DNA from: Acidimicrobiia bacterium
GTDB taxonomy: Bacteria; Actinomycetota; Acidimicrobiia; Spongiisociales; JAHEDJ01
NCBI GenBank assembly: GCA_029210695.1
Contig: JARGFH010000030.1
Coordinates: 1 to 43,978, forward strand
DNA length: 43,978 nt
Reading direction: 5' to 3'
This document shows positions 1 through 8,036 of this stretch, one piece after another. Below the pieces are notes generated by a model, which searched no databases, was not told the DNA's origin, and saw only the letters and a program-made list of their open reading frames with translations. How positions within the stretch are numbered: the first letter of the stretch is position 1; every line of letters begins with the position of its first letter. The position numbers were made by a program, and so were the translations under genes.

Positions 1-78
1 CCAACAGTGGGTATTCCCTCTCAGGAGGTGGGGAATTTCAGTGAGCAGGTCTGGGGAGTTTCAATGAGCGTGGTCACA
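1..78 (-). mobile_element. Probable terminus of an IS21-like insertion sequence
   Basis: Two near-identical direct repeats of about 18 bases lie 23 bases apart: TGGGGAATTTCAGTGAGCA at 29 and TGGGGAGTTTCAATGAGCG at 52. On the minus strand the putative element would begin TGTGACCACGC at base 78. Homology of the neighbouring IS3 orfB fails at exactly that point. IS21-family elements are known to carry repeated motifs inside their ends, so the arrangement fits such a terminus. The assignment rests on motif memory and on the break in orfB. The body of the element would lie outside the window. Confidence 0.4.
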
Positions 79-129
79 GATCGGCTCGACCCCGAACTCC
101 TCTCTATGCCCGTCGATGTAATCCACCAT
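61..129 (-). pseudogene. Truncated IS3-family transposase orfB (first ~18 codons)
   Basis: An ATG at 129 overlaps the orfA stop (TGATG) and reads MVDYIDGHREEFGVEPIC, the usual start of the IS3-family orfB integrase-like subunit (IS3 group). The frame then runs into DHAH and a stop at 61-63, so the DDE catalytic domain is absent. The break coincides with the putative terminus of a second element at base 78. The remnant cannot encode an active transposase. In intact IS3 elements OrfB is usually made as an OrfAB frameshift product. Confidence 0.75.
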
Positions 130-464
130 CACCTCTGTGGGCGGTCGAGCTCCGCTGCGAAAAAAGCCGAGGCAGAACGAAGAATCGCATTCGCTCTCCT
201 CAGCTCCTTCACCTCCCGCTGCAACTCTTTGATCGTCTCGGACTCATCCGAGGTCACCCCGGGCGTCTCACCCCGGTCGATCTCGTCCTGTCGGACCCAG
301 GCGCGCAAGGACTCCACCCCACACCCCAACTGGCCGGCCACCCGGCCGATCGTTCCCCTCTTCTCCCCGGTCTCCTCCCGGAGCTGGCGGACCATCCGCA
401 CCGCCCGCTCCTTGAACTCGGCCGAGTACCGACGGTTCGTCGGCGCCTGCAGTTTCTTTGACAT
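129..464 (-). CDS. IS3-family transposase OrfA (HTH and leucine-zipper subunit)
   Basis: A 111-residue protein begins MSKKLQAPTNRRYSAEFKERAV, the classic start of the IS3-type OrfA helix-turn-helix (HTH_Tnp_1). The segment GTIGRVAGQLGCGVESLRAWV is the HTH, and a heptad-like ETIKELQREVKELRRANAIL follows as a coiled coil. The ending SAFFAAELDRPQR is typical of the family. OrfA binds the IS ends and regulates or frameshifts into OrfB. I chose the ATG at 464 because GGATGGAG lies just upstream and family homology begins there. The partner orfB is truncated, so the element is dead in cis. Confidence 0.9.
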   Translation of the reverse strand: MSKKLQAPTNRRYSAEFKERAVRMVRQLREETGEKRGTIGRVAGQLGCGVESLRAWVRQDEIDRGETPGVTSDESETIKELQREVKELRRANAILRSASAFFAAELDRPQR

Positions 465-652
465 AACTCCATCCTCGCTTCCAAGGTAAAGAGTCTCCAA
501 GAATCCCAGGGCGATACAAACCGAGGGCTCCGAACGCCCTTCTTTTTGTGTTGAGTTTGTAGTGTACACGTCACGCATCGTGGTTGTGGGTTTTCTTTCG
601 CGAATGATGAGTGGCGCAACTCGAGACTCGCCGTTTGGTACCATCGCCACTT
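465..652. other. Intergenic region with the IS3 outer end and a small hairpin
   Basis: This stretch holds the upstream end of the IS3 remnant and the leader of the deacetylase gene. A 5-bp stem (AGGGC 524-528, GCCCT 536-540) followed by TCTTTTT resembles a weak plus-strand terminator, possibly shielding the element. The element's outer boundary may be near the TGTACA at 563-568, but no second copy of the inverted repeat is available to fix it. No convincing promoter is seen for the downstream gene. Confidence 0.35.
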
Positions 653-1381
653 ATGGCAGTCCTGTGTTATCACTCTGTGTGCAACGATTGGGCAGACCCG
701 CTGGCCGTGACCGCAACGCGATTCGAGCATCAATGCGAATGGCTCGCCCGGCGATTCACAACCGTTGATCTGGAGACTGCCGTGGGACTGCTCGACCGTT
801 ACGGAAGGCTCCCACGGCGCGTCGCTTCGCTCACCTTCGACGACGGATTCGCCGACAACTTCGACGTAGCGCTCCCAATCCTCCGGCGACTACACCTTCC
901 GGCGACGGTATTCGTCGTAGCGGCAACCATCGACCGGGGACACGAAGTGAGCTGGGTGGACTCACCCCCGCCATTCCGTCTCGAGACCTTGACCCGGGAC
1001 CAGATCATGACGATGGCCGCTGAGGGTGTGGGCATTGGTTCTCATTCACTCTTCCACAAGGATCTCACTTCGCTGTCACACAGCGAATGTCTCGAAGACC
1101 TCAAGACCAGCCGGCAGATCCTCGAAGAGATAATCAGCGCTCCCGTACCGAACCTCGCCTACCCGCGCGGGAGGTGGAACCATACGGTTGCCGAGGCTGC
1201 CAAGGCGGCCGGCTACGCCCGGGCATTCACCCTGCCAACCGGCCCAGAGGAAATCAGTTCGTATTCTCTTCCGAGAGTCGGCATATACCGCGCCAACGGA
1301 TCTATTCGCTTCGGAGTCAAGAACGCGCGTTGGTACCTGCCGGCCCGGATGTCAAAGGCGTATCAGTTCGCCCGGCGCTGA
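653..1381 (+). CDS. Polysaccharide deacetylase (NodB domain, CE4)
   Basis: This 242-residue protein has the CE4/NodB homology domain, which removes acetyl groups from N-acetylated sugars in a metal-dependent way. Visible motifs are MAVLCYHSV at the N-terminus, TFDDG at residues 61-65 (catalytic base and metal Asp), HSLFH at 131-135 (metal histidines) and YPRG at 170-173. I see no signal peptide, so it may act in the cytoplasm or by another export route. I chose the ATG at 653 because the family's usual opening starts there; a longer reading from 611 adds only unrelated residues. Its end overlaps the end of the convergent GT4 gene by 19 bp. It probably edits the glycan made by the neighbouring glycosyltransferases. 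Confidence 0.9.
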   Translation: MAVLCYHSVCNDWADPLAVTATRFEHQCEWLARRFTTVDLETAVGLLDRYGRLPRRVASLTFDDGFADNFDVALPILRRLHLPATVFVVAATIDRGHEVSWVDSPPPFRLETLTRDQIMTMAAEGVGIGSHSLFHKDLTSLSHSECLEDLKTSRQILEEIISAPVPNLAYPRGRWNHTVAEAAKAAGYARAFTLPTGPEEISSYSLPRVGIYRANGSIRFGVKNARWYLPARMSKAYQFARR

Positions 1382-2442
1382 ACTCCAATGGCCCGGACAA
1401 CGTCGAGAATCTCCGAGACGGTTGATTCCAGCGAGTACTCCCCCATTGCCAGCGCCCGACCGTTCGACCCCAGACGGCGGCGAAGTTCTGTGTCGGTGAG
1501 AAGCTCCTCGAGGGCGTCGGCGAGGCTTCCCGGGTCGTGCGGTTCCACCAGTCGCCCGACATCGTCGTTGATGACCTGGGGTATCTGCCCTACCCGTGAA
1601 GCCACTACCGGCAGGCCGCTGGCCAGAGCCTCGAGTACCGACAACGGCATGGCCTCGAACCACGACGGGAGACAGAACACGTCCGCCCGCTGCAGGTATT
1701 CAGGCATTTCCCGGTGGGGGACGGCCCCGATGAAGTCCTCCAGACCGCTGGCGACGGCCAGTACTTCCTGCTCCTCGGCGACACCTTCGTCCGGTCGCCC
1801 CCCGACGATCACCAACCGATGCGCTACACCCCGCGAAAGCAAGAGCCGGGAAGCATCCATGAGATCGACAACACCCTTGCGGCGGGTGAGAAGCCCTGCG
1901 TAAATCACAGTCGGTGGATTCCGATTCCCTCTTTCAATTGGTGCGAAGGTGTCGGTATCCACCCCGTTGTAGATCGTCACAGTGCGCTTGGCCGGAAGGA
2001 CGGTGGTGATGCCGTCCGACACACTGATCATGACGTTGGCGGCCGGCGCAATGATCCGGATGAGCAACCGTCTCATCTTCGATGACGCCCACTCCGGCAG
2101 CGATCCGCCGTGGACATGGAGAATCGTCCTCGCCCCCCGCACCCGCGCGGCAATCAACAGCAGACCCGCCCTGATCATCGTGACGGACGGAACGAAAGCG
2201 CTATGCACGTAGACCACGTCATAGGCGCCGCCGAGTCTGAACACACGAACGGTGTCGGCAATGGTCCTGCCAACATTGGTGGCGCTCAGAACGCCGGCGG
2301 TGTAACCCCGGTCGCGAGTCAGATTGAGGACACCTACACTGCATCGTGGTGTGAGGTGTCGCTGCAACGTCGTGAGCATTGCCGAAATACCCCCCGAATC
2401 AGGAGGTCCCTTACCGACCAGAAGCACTGAAAGGGGTTTCAC
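1363..2442 (-). CDS. Glycosyltransferase family 4 protein
   Basis: This 359-residue retaining GT-B glycosyltransferase begins SVLLVGKGPPDSGGISAML, a GT4 donor/acceptor N-lobe. The C-lobe has VIYAGLLTRRKG and the EX7E-type segment EAMPLSVLEALASGLPVV, which contacts the nucleotide-sugar. GT4 enzymes add a sugar from NDP-sugar to a lipid-linked acceptor at the cytoplasmic membrane face; donor and acceptor cannot be read from the sequence. The GTG start lies only 25 bp from the divergent kinase start at 2468, leaving almost no room for two separate promoters. No strong ribosome-binding site is visible. Confidence 0.9.
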   Translation of the reverse strand: MKPLSVLLVGKGPPDSGGISAMLTTLQRHLTPRCSVGVLNLTRDRGYTAGVLSATNVGRTIADTVRVFRLGGAYDVVYVHSAFVPSVTMIRAGLLLIAARVRGARTILHVHGGSLPEWASSKMRRLLIRIIAPAANVMISVSDGITTVLPAKRTVTIYNGVDTDTFAPIERGNRNPPTVIYAGLLTRRKGVVDLMDASRLLLSRGVAHRLVIVGGRPDEGVAEEQEVLAVASGLEDFIGAVPHREMPEYLQRADVFCLPSWFEAMPLSVLEALASGLPVVASRVGQIPQVINDDVGRLVEPHDPGSLADALEELLTDTELRRRLGSNGRALAMGEYSLESTVSEILDVVRAIGVQRRAN

Positions 2443-2467
2443 GAGGTATCAATGGTAGCTTTTGCGC

Positions 2468-3382
2468 ATGGATGCCAACAGGCAGGGCGAACCGGCACCG
2501 TTTCCGATCGAACCGGACATCGAGCACGTCCACTCAGTGCTCCACCGACTCGGAATCGAAATCCGCAAACCGCCAGTCACGACTTCGGGACTCCACGAAA
2601 TCGACGTGTGGGGGAGGGAATCCGACCTCATCGAGCTTCGGAGCGGACTTGAGAGCGCCGGCCTCCTCCCATACCGCCCGCACCGCCGAGCAGACCATCG
2701 TTTCTTCCTTGGTCTTGGATCGCAGGGCTGGATCAAAGTCGATGTGAAGCTGCGCGGCAAAGAGCAGTCGCAAATAATCGGCGATCTCGCATGGCTGCTC
2801 CGCCGCCGTCGTGGAATGGTCGTCGCGTTGCTTGGGGCCGATGGAGCCGGTAAGTCGACTGCCTCTGAATGCGTCGAGAAAAGCATGCCGATCGATGTGA
2901 CGAGCAGATACCTCGGCGACGCCCGTCGATCACCCGCCGGGCGCCGGCCGCGCAAGGTGCGGGTCTCGCCAGCACGCCGGATGGCGGGGCTGGCCAAGTG
3001 GATCGTAACGACCCTCATGAAACTGTGGTCACTCGAGGTGGCGGCTCGACGGGGCACAGTTGTGGTGTGCGACCGCCATCCCATCGAAGCCGGCCACATT
3101 GGTGGTGAGTCCCGGTTCGTTCGGACTATCAAACGAGGAGTGATCCGGACGCTGGCTCCCGGGCCTGATCTCATAGTCCTTCTCGATGCTCCTGGCGAGA
3201 TCCTCTTTGCACGCAAGGGAGAGCACTCGCCTGAGCATCTCGACCGCATGTCAGAAGTCTGGCGCCGCGTCATCGAACGAAACCGCGGCATCGTGATTGG
3301 CGTGGACCGGCCTGCCGATCAGGTCTGTCATGACATCCAAGAGCAGATCTGGGTCAGGCTCGCCAAACGGCGAGCATCGTGA
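2468..3382 (+). CDS. Nucleotidyltransferase-like / thymidylate-kinase-like fusion protein
   Basis: This is a 304-residue two-domain protein. Residues 1-100 resemble the nucleotidyltransferase-like domain often fused to such kinases: HEIDVW at 43-48, then HHxFF-like and WIKVDVKL segments near 77-95. From residue 117 a thymidylate-kinase-like P-loop domain follows, with Walker A GADGAGKST at 123-131 and a DRH motif at 202-204 in VVVCDRHPIEAG. True thymidylate kinases are about 210 residues and lack the N-terminal domain, so the substrate is probably not dTMP. A related fusion occurs at 6753-8036, suggesting a shared role in glycan assembly. The ATG at 2468 was preferred over a TTG two codons upstream. 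It overlaps the next gene by 4 bp (GTGA). Confidence 0.75.
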   Translation: MDANRQGEPAPFPIEPDIEHVHSVLHRLGIEIRKPPVTTSGLHEIDVWGRESDLIELRSGLESAGLLPYRPHRRADHRFFLGLGSQGWIKVDVKLRGKEQSQIIGDLAWLLRRRRGMVVALLGADGAGKSTASECVEKSMPIDVTSRYLGDARRSPAGRRPRKVRVSPARRMAGLAKWIVTTLMKLWSLEVAARRGTVVVCDRHPIEAGHIGGESRFVRTIKRGVIRTLAPGPDLIVLLDAPGEILFARKGEHSPEHLDRMSEVWRRVIERNRGIVIGVDRPADQVCHDIQEQIWVRLAKRRAS

Positions 3383-4494
3383 ACCAATCCGATCTGCTCT
3401 ACCCACTCCTTGGCGAGACTGGTCTAGAGACCCCTATGGTCATCTGTCCCCCGGCAGACGGATGGCGCCGGCTCATCGGCCATCTCGTGGACCGGGCCGT
3501 CAACCATCGGCGTGCCGATCGCTTGCTTCCCGCAGATCGCGAGCTCGTAATCTGGCGACCTTCTCCCGGACGCTGGCCCCGCTTCCCACGGCTCAGGCAG
3601 AGGCTCCTGGCCGGGGCTATGTATGTTCAACTCCCCCACAACTCACCGATCGACTCGATACGCCGACAAGAGGAGTTCGTTCCCTCCGATCACCCGCGAG
3701 CAGGGAGCGGCGGCGGATTGCACCAGATCGGGACCCAGCGTGGCCGGGCCGTGCTGCTGCGACTCGGCTCGATTGACACGTCCGGCGACCCTGGGCGCCA
3801 TTATGAGGCATTGCAGGCGATCAGCCGACCGGTCGTGCCTGCTGCTTTGGCAACCGGCACCAGAGATATGGTCCGGTGGACACTCGAAGGGTTCGTCGAC
3901 GGGCGCCGCGTCGACAAGTTGACGGCGGCGATGACCGAACAGGTCAGCGACTTCCTCTGTGATCTGCCCCGCAGCAGCGAACCGATCACTGCGATCGAAT
4001 CAAGTGCGGGCGTGTTGGCATCGGCGACAACCGCCGTGGATATCAAGGGAGTAGCGACGATCATCGACGGGGCGACCGGAAACCTGCCCGCGGTTGTCGC
4101 ACATGGCGATCTTTGGTCCGGGAATCTTCTGTTTCACAACGGAGAGTTGACCGGGATCGTCGACTGGGACTCCTGGCTCGAGCGAGCCGTTCCGGGCACC
4201 GACCTTCTCCACTTGCGCGCCGAGGAAATTCGCCGGAGTGGAGGCATGGCCTACGGGGACCTGGTGGCCGACGGTTTTTGGGCGAGACCCGACGTTGCCG
4301 GTTTAATCGGAACCTATATGCGCCGCCTCGATATTCCATGGGATGGACGGCTGCTGCCGGTCATCGGTTGGGCATGGTGGTTGACCACTACCGCCGGAGC
4401 GCTAACCCGTACCCCGGCGCTGGCCGGCGACGGCGAGTGGATGGCGAGGAACGTGATCGATCCGGGCCGGCTGATAACCCGGCAGCTCAGGTGA
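3379..4494 (+). CDS. APH-type phosphotransferase family protein in polysaccharide locus
   Basis: This 371-residue protein has a C-terminal aminoglycoside-phosphotransferase/choline-kinase-like domain. The catalytic loop is VVAHGDLWSGNLLF (HxDxxxxN) and the metal-binding segment is GIVDWDSW. The N-lobe has GRAVLLRLGSI, where the usual ATP-binding Lys appears as Arg. The first ~110 residues are not recognised and look like a degenerate Rossmann-type region, as in the related protein at 13268-14797. Family members phosphorylate small hydroxyl compounds such as sugars, choline and antibiotics. Here the neighbours make a sugar, lipid carrier or polyol substrate more likely than an antibiotic. The GTG start overlaps the stop of the upstream kinase fusion, so the two are translationally coupled. 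Confidence 0.8.
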   Translation: MNQSDLLYPLLGETGLETPMVICPPADGWRRLIGHLVDRAVNHRRADRLLPADRELVIWRPSPGRWPRFPRLRQRLLAGAMYVQLPHNSPIDSIRRQEEFVPSDHPRAGSGGGLHQIGTQRGRAVLLRLGSIDTSGDPGRHYEALQAISRPVVPAALATGTRDMVRWTLEGFVDGRRVDKLTAAMTEQVSDFLCDLPRSSEPITAIESSAGVLASATTAVDIKGVATIIDGATGNLPAVVAHGDLWSGNLLFHNGELTGIVDWDSWLERAVPGTDLLHLRAEEIRRSGGMAYGDLVADGFWARPDVAGLIGTYMRRLDIPWDGRLLPVIGWAWWLTTTAGALTRTPALAGDGEWMARNVIDPGRLITRQLR

Positions 4495-5620
4495 TGGGAG
4501 GCTCGTCTTCCACCGCCCATTCCGGGCTTCCCCAGCGAGTTGAATCAACGCCCGATGCCTCCGGCAAACGGAAGCCGTAGCGCGCAATACGAGCCAACCC
4601 CTCCCAGACTCCCCAACCCCACGCAAGTTGCATGGCGCCGAGAACCCCCGGAACCCGAAATCGGTCCCGCCACGAACCGAGCGTCCGCATGATCGGTGCG
4701 GACATGCCGATGAGGAGTGCCAGATAGACCAAGAGGACCCCCGGCAACAAGAGCGGGAAGAAGGGGAGGAGGCCGGCGCAGACGACGAGCGCGGCGACGA
4801 CCAGCGGTGGCGCGGCGTGGCGAAAGCGCACCTCAGATGGGTGCAGGAAAGCCACATCGGCCTTGCCTCGTCCATATCTCCGATATTGGCGGGCAAGATC
4901 GATAATTCGACTCCGACAACGCCATGCGACCTCGATCGTCGGGTCGAGCAGCAGCTTTCCTCCGCTAGCGCGCACGCGCACGTCGAACTCGTAGTCCTCA
5001 TTGGCGACGAGTCGCTCGTCCCATCCTCCAAGCTCCCTGGCCAGGTCGGTGCCATATGCACCGAACGGTATGTGGTCCGTCTCCATCGGTTCGGTCGCGT
5101 AGTGATATGCAGAACCACCCACTCCGAACGGTGACCCCAGGCTGGCGGCGATGGCTGCTCCGCTGGGGGGTGAACCTACCGCCTCTTTCTTGCCACCAAC
5201 CCCGGCCCACTTGCCGGTTTGGAGATGGGTCACCAGTCGTTCAACGTAGTCGTTGGGAATCGTGCAATGGGCGTCGACCCGCACGAGATAGGAGCCCGTC
5301 GCCTCTCTGAGGCCGAGATTGAGCCCAGTTGGAATGGACTTGCGGTGGTTGGTGAGGACTCGAACCCGCGGGTCCTGCGCCGACCAGGCAAGCAGTTTGG
5401 CAAGGGTTCCATCATCAGATACTCCGTCGACCACCAGGATCTCGAGTTCTGGGTACGATTGACAGACCACGGATTCGAGCGTGGCATCGATGGTCCTGAC
5501 TTCGTTCAGGATCGGGATGATGACCGATACCGCCGGAGCGATCTGTGACACTTCGAAATCCCCCAAAGTCGTATTCCTCCGCCCGGCCGTCGGGCCTGGA
5601 GGATTGTAACCCTGTGCCAT
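4487..5620 (-). CDS. Glycosyltransferase family 2 protein (ExoA-like)
   Basis: This 377-residue inverting GT-A glycosyltransferase has AVSVIIPILNEVRTI at residues 30-44, VVDGVSDDGT at 63-72 for UDP-sugar binding, a D-A-H segment (LVRVDAHCT) in the place of the DxD motif, and GGWDERLVANEDYEFDVRVR as the acceptor/catalytic region. About 60 hydrophobic residues near the C-terminus form two or three membrane segments, as in succinoglycan-type ExoA enzymes. The ATG at 5620 was chosen since upstream codons show no family similarity and would run through the divergent gene. The start codons of this gene and the next are 18 bp apart. Its stop overlaps the APH gene by 8 bp. Confidence 0.9.
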   Translation of the reverse strand: MAQGYNPPGPTAGRRNTTLGDFEVSQIAPAVSVIIPILNEVRTIDATLESVVCQSYPELEILVVDGVSDDGTLAKLLAWSAQDPRVRVLTNHRKSIPTGLNLGLREATGSYLVRVDAHCTIPNDYVERLVTHLQTGKWAGVGGKKEAVGSPPSGAAIAASLGSPFGVGGSAYHYATEPMETDHIPFGAYGTDLARELGGWDERLVANEDYEFDVRVRASGGKLLLDPTIEVAWRCRSRIIDLARQYRRYGRGKADVAFLHPSEVRFRHAAPPLVVAALVVCAGLLPFFPLLLPGVLLVYLALLIGMSAPIMRTLGSWRDRFRVPGVLGAMQLAWGWGVWEGLARIARYGFRLPEASGVDSTRWGSPEWAVEDEPPIT

Positions 5621-5638
5621 CCGCCGTTCGGAGCCCCC

Positions 5639-6781
5639 ATGAATGACCCAGGCGACCGTCTCCGGGTGCTGGTCGTCGGCATGCGGCCACCCCGGTTGCC
5701 GATCCGGGACGGCTACGTGCTGCACCTCTACCACCTGCTCAAACAACTGCACCGGCACCACGATGTCCGGTTTCTGGCCCCGGATGATGAGAACGGGCTG
5801 TTCAAAGACATCGACGGGCTGAACTGTTCCCTCGTTGCCGGCGGACGGCGCAAGCTCGAAAGGGAGACGTTGGATCAGATCGGACGGTTCAAACCCCAGG
5901 TCGTGCACGTCGTTGGTGCCCCGCTGGCGGGAATACTCCGACGACTACCCCGGCCGATGTCGTCCATACTCGGCGCTCTCGATGCTCCTCACCTCAATGT
6001 CGATGCCGTGGAGGCAAGAACCGCCGCAGGTTTGATTAGCAAGCGGGTGAAGCGAGCTCGAGCGATCTGGGCTATTCGGCACTCATATCGACAGGCGGAT
6101 CGGGTCGTCGTTGTGAGCGCCGAAGATCGGGAGGCCCTCGAACACCAGAATGCTCGTCTGTCGGTCTCGGTAATCCCGAATGGTGTTGACGTGGACGATT
6201 TCGGATCACGACGCGATGTGGCCCGACAACGCGATCATCTCCTGTTCACCGGAGCGCTGGACTACCCGCCGAATGTGTCTGCCGCGCTGTTCCTCGTCAA
6301 TGAAGTCCTACCCAGAATCCGAGCCGTGCAACCGTCGGCCCGGGTGTCCTTGGTTGGTCGCGATCCTTCTGACGAGATCCGGAGCCTCGACGGCCGACCA
6401 GGCGTTGATGTCGTCGGACCGGTCGATGTCATGGTTGATGCGCTCGCCGTCGGAAGCGTGTACGTCTGTCCGATGATCAGCGGTACAGGGATCAAGAACA
6501 AACTGCTGGAAGCCCTCGCAAACGGTCTGCCCTGTGTTGCGAGTGAGCTGGCGGTGCGGGGAACGAGCCTCGCTGACGGCATCGAGGTGCTCATAGCCAA
6601 CACGGCAGATGAGGTAGCCGAAGCCACACTTCGATTGCTCTCCGATGCCGGGCTACGGGAGCGAATCGGCAGCGCAGGTCAGGACTACGTGACGCGGAAC
6701 CACGCCTGGTCTTCGATCGGCGAGCTGTATTCAGATCTGTATCGAGCGGTCCTCACGCCCGGTGGCGGCGAACCCAGGTAA
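5639..6781 (+). CDS. Glycosyltransferase family 4 protein
   Basis: This 380-residue GT-B enzyme begins LRVLVVGMRPPRLPIRDGYVLHLYHLLKQL, followed by VVSAEDREAL and SVIPNGVDVDDF at the domain junction. The C-lobe carries LLFTGALDYPPNVSAALFLVNEVLP and GTGIKNKLLEALANGLPCVAS, resembling the sugar-transferase subgroup found in exopolysaccharide systems. It probably adds one residue to the lipid-linked repeat unit. The ATG at 5639 sits only 18 bp from the divergent GT2 start, so any promoter must lie inside that gene or the transcript is nearly leaderless. The 3' end overlaps the convergent kinase fusion by 29 bp. Confidence 0.9.
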   Translation: MNDPGDRLRVLVVGMRPPRLPIRDGYVLHLYHLLKQLHRHHDVRFLAPDDENGLFKDIDGLNCSLVAGGRRKLERETLDQIGRFKPQVVHVVGAPLAGILRRLPRPMSSILGALDAPHLNVDAVEARTAAGLISKRVKRARAIWAIRHSYRQADRVVVVSAEDREALEHQNARLSVSVIPNGVDVDDFGSRRDVARQRDHLLFTGALDYPPNVSAALFLVNEVLPRIRAVQPSARVSLVGRDPSDEIRSLDGRPGVDVVGPVDVMVDALAVGSVYVCPMISGTGIKNKLLEALANGLPCVASELAVRGTSLADGIEVLIANTADEVAEATLRLLSDAGLRERIGSAGQDYVTRNHAWSSIGELYSDLYRAVLTPGGGEPR

Positions 6782-8036
6782 ACAGACGAGCCCGCCGACT
6801 CATTGGGTACGCCATCAAGAATTCGTTCAGGTCTCGCAACACGACGTCGTCCGTGAGGTGGCCGCCGAGCATCGCGTCGTGACGTTGAAGATTCGGCACC
6901 CGGTGAAGATGTTGTCGATAGGCAGCATGCTGCTGGGCGACAAGCGTGGCACCCACCAGATCGTCCGGCTTCCGGGCAGCCGCTTCCGCCGCATCCACAT
7001 CGAGGAACACGGCGAAATCGGCGTTCGGAATGAACAAGCGGATGAGGAAACGCTGAAATCCGGAGTGCACCCCCTGGTAGAGCACATCAACCGTCCCAAG
7101 CGCATCAATGAGGTGACGATCGTAGATAACTAGGCCGCCGGCCTTCCTGGTCTGATTACGGACGTCGGCGAGATACGCCATGGTCACGAGCGTCAGCCAG
7201 ACCCAGCCCGTGAGTCCCCGACGAGACGAGATGGTCTCCGACGCCTGACCTTCTGCCAACCGCTCCAATCCAATCTCTTCCTCTTTGCGGAGTCGGCGTG
7301 CCCAGACGGCCAACCGGTCGAGCAGCTTCAATCGCATTCCGGGCCGGGTCCATACGACGGTCGTCGGAATGTCACACCGTTTGAGGCTCTCACTGAGCGC
7401 CTCCACGAGCGTTGATTTTCCCGATCCATCAATACCGCTGATCGCCACCCGGATGCTCGGTCGACGCAATTTCCGTCGAGGTGCCGGCTCATCCGGATCG
7501 GTGGGCGATGGAGACCGCCAAGCGATCAGCCGGTTCCTGCCGAGTTCGCGCTCCAGATCGGAGACACCCCCCAACAAACCTGGATCGATTGAGTCGGGAT
7601 CGACCCCACCGTCCATCAGGTGCAGGACTTCCAGGTACGACCGAACGTCGGGTTTGCCCCGCCGCCGCACACGGTCCGTGACCTTGTCAAGGTCCGTTGG
7701 TGCCCGCCCTGACTTGAATTCGGCTTTGGCGAGAATTGTGCCGCGGTCGACGATGGCGTAACTCTCACCATCGACATAGCCGAGGTGGCTAAGGATGCCG
7801 CTGAGTGGAATCCAATCCGCTTGTCGCGCCAGCGACTCAGCCGCGCTCAGATCAGGCACATAGATGTCAATGTCTGACGACCATCCGGGCCCGAGTGGAG
7901 AGACGCTGAACTCTGCGCCGGTTGCCTCGAGGAGCGCGACCGCTCGATCGAAGGCCTCGACCATGCGCACCTGATCCGCCGGTGAAGGGAACGTACCGGC
8001 GGGAAAGCCACGTTCGTCATTGCTTGGCTCCGTCAT
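6753..8036 (-). CDS. Nucleotidyltransferase / thymidylate-kinase-like fusion protein
   Basis: In this 427-residue protein, residues ~25-150 form a nucleotidyltransferase-like domain with GWSSDIDIYV at 51-60, a DxD-type metal motif, and AKAEFKSG at 103-110. Residues ~195-427 form a thymidylate-kinase-like domain with Walker A GIDGSGKST at 201-209 and a later VIYDRHLIDA segment. It is the better preserved of the two fusions in the locus; the one at 2468 keeps only one Asp in the corresponding motif. The substrate is unknown, and phosphorylation or nucleotidylation of a glycan precursor is inferred from context. The ATG at 8036 overlaps the TGA of the ATP-grasp gene (ATGA), so the two are translationally coupled. 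Confidence 0.8.
   Translation of the reverse strand: MTEPSNDERGFPAGTFPSPADQVRMVEAFDRAVALLEATGAEFSVSPLGPGWSSDIDIYVPDLSAAESLARQADWIPLSGILSHLGYVDGESYAIVDRGTILAKAEFKSGRAPTDLDKVTDRVRRRGKPDVRSYLEVLHLMDGGVDPDSIDPGLLGGVSDLERELGRNRLIAWRSPSPTDPDEPAPRRKLRRPSIRVAISGIDGSGKSTLVEALSESLKRCDIPTTVVWTRPGMRLKLLDRLAVWARRLRKEEEIGLERLAEGQASETISSRRGLTGWVWLTLVTMAYLADVRNQTRKAGGLVIYDRHLIDALGTVDVLYQGVHSGFQRFLIRLFIPNADFAVFLDVDAAEAAARKPDDLVGATLVAQQHAAYRQHLHRVPNLQRHDAMLGGHLTDDVVLRDLNEFLMAYPMSRRARLFTWVRRHRA

Noticed and set aside
3379-4494. Antibiotic-resistance interpretation of the APH-type protein
   Set aside because: The catalytic loop is shared by many small-molecule kinases; the glycan context, coupled translation and unrelated N-terminal domain argue against an aminoglycoside substrate.
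5350-5385. tRNA-like T-arm (minus strand GCGGGTTCGAGTCCTC)
   Set aside because: It lies in the GT2 coding frame (DPRVRVLTN), and no acceptor stem, anticodon arm or CCA end surrounds it.
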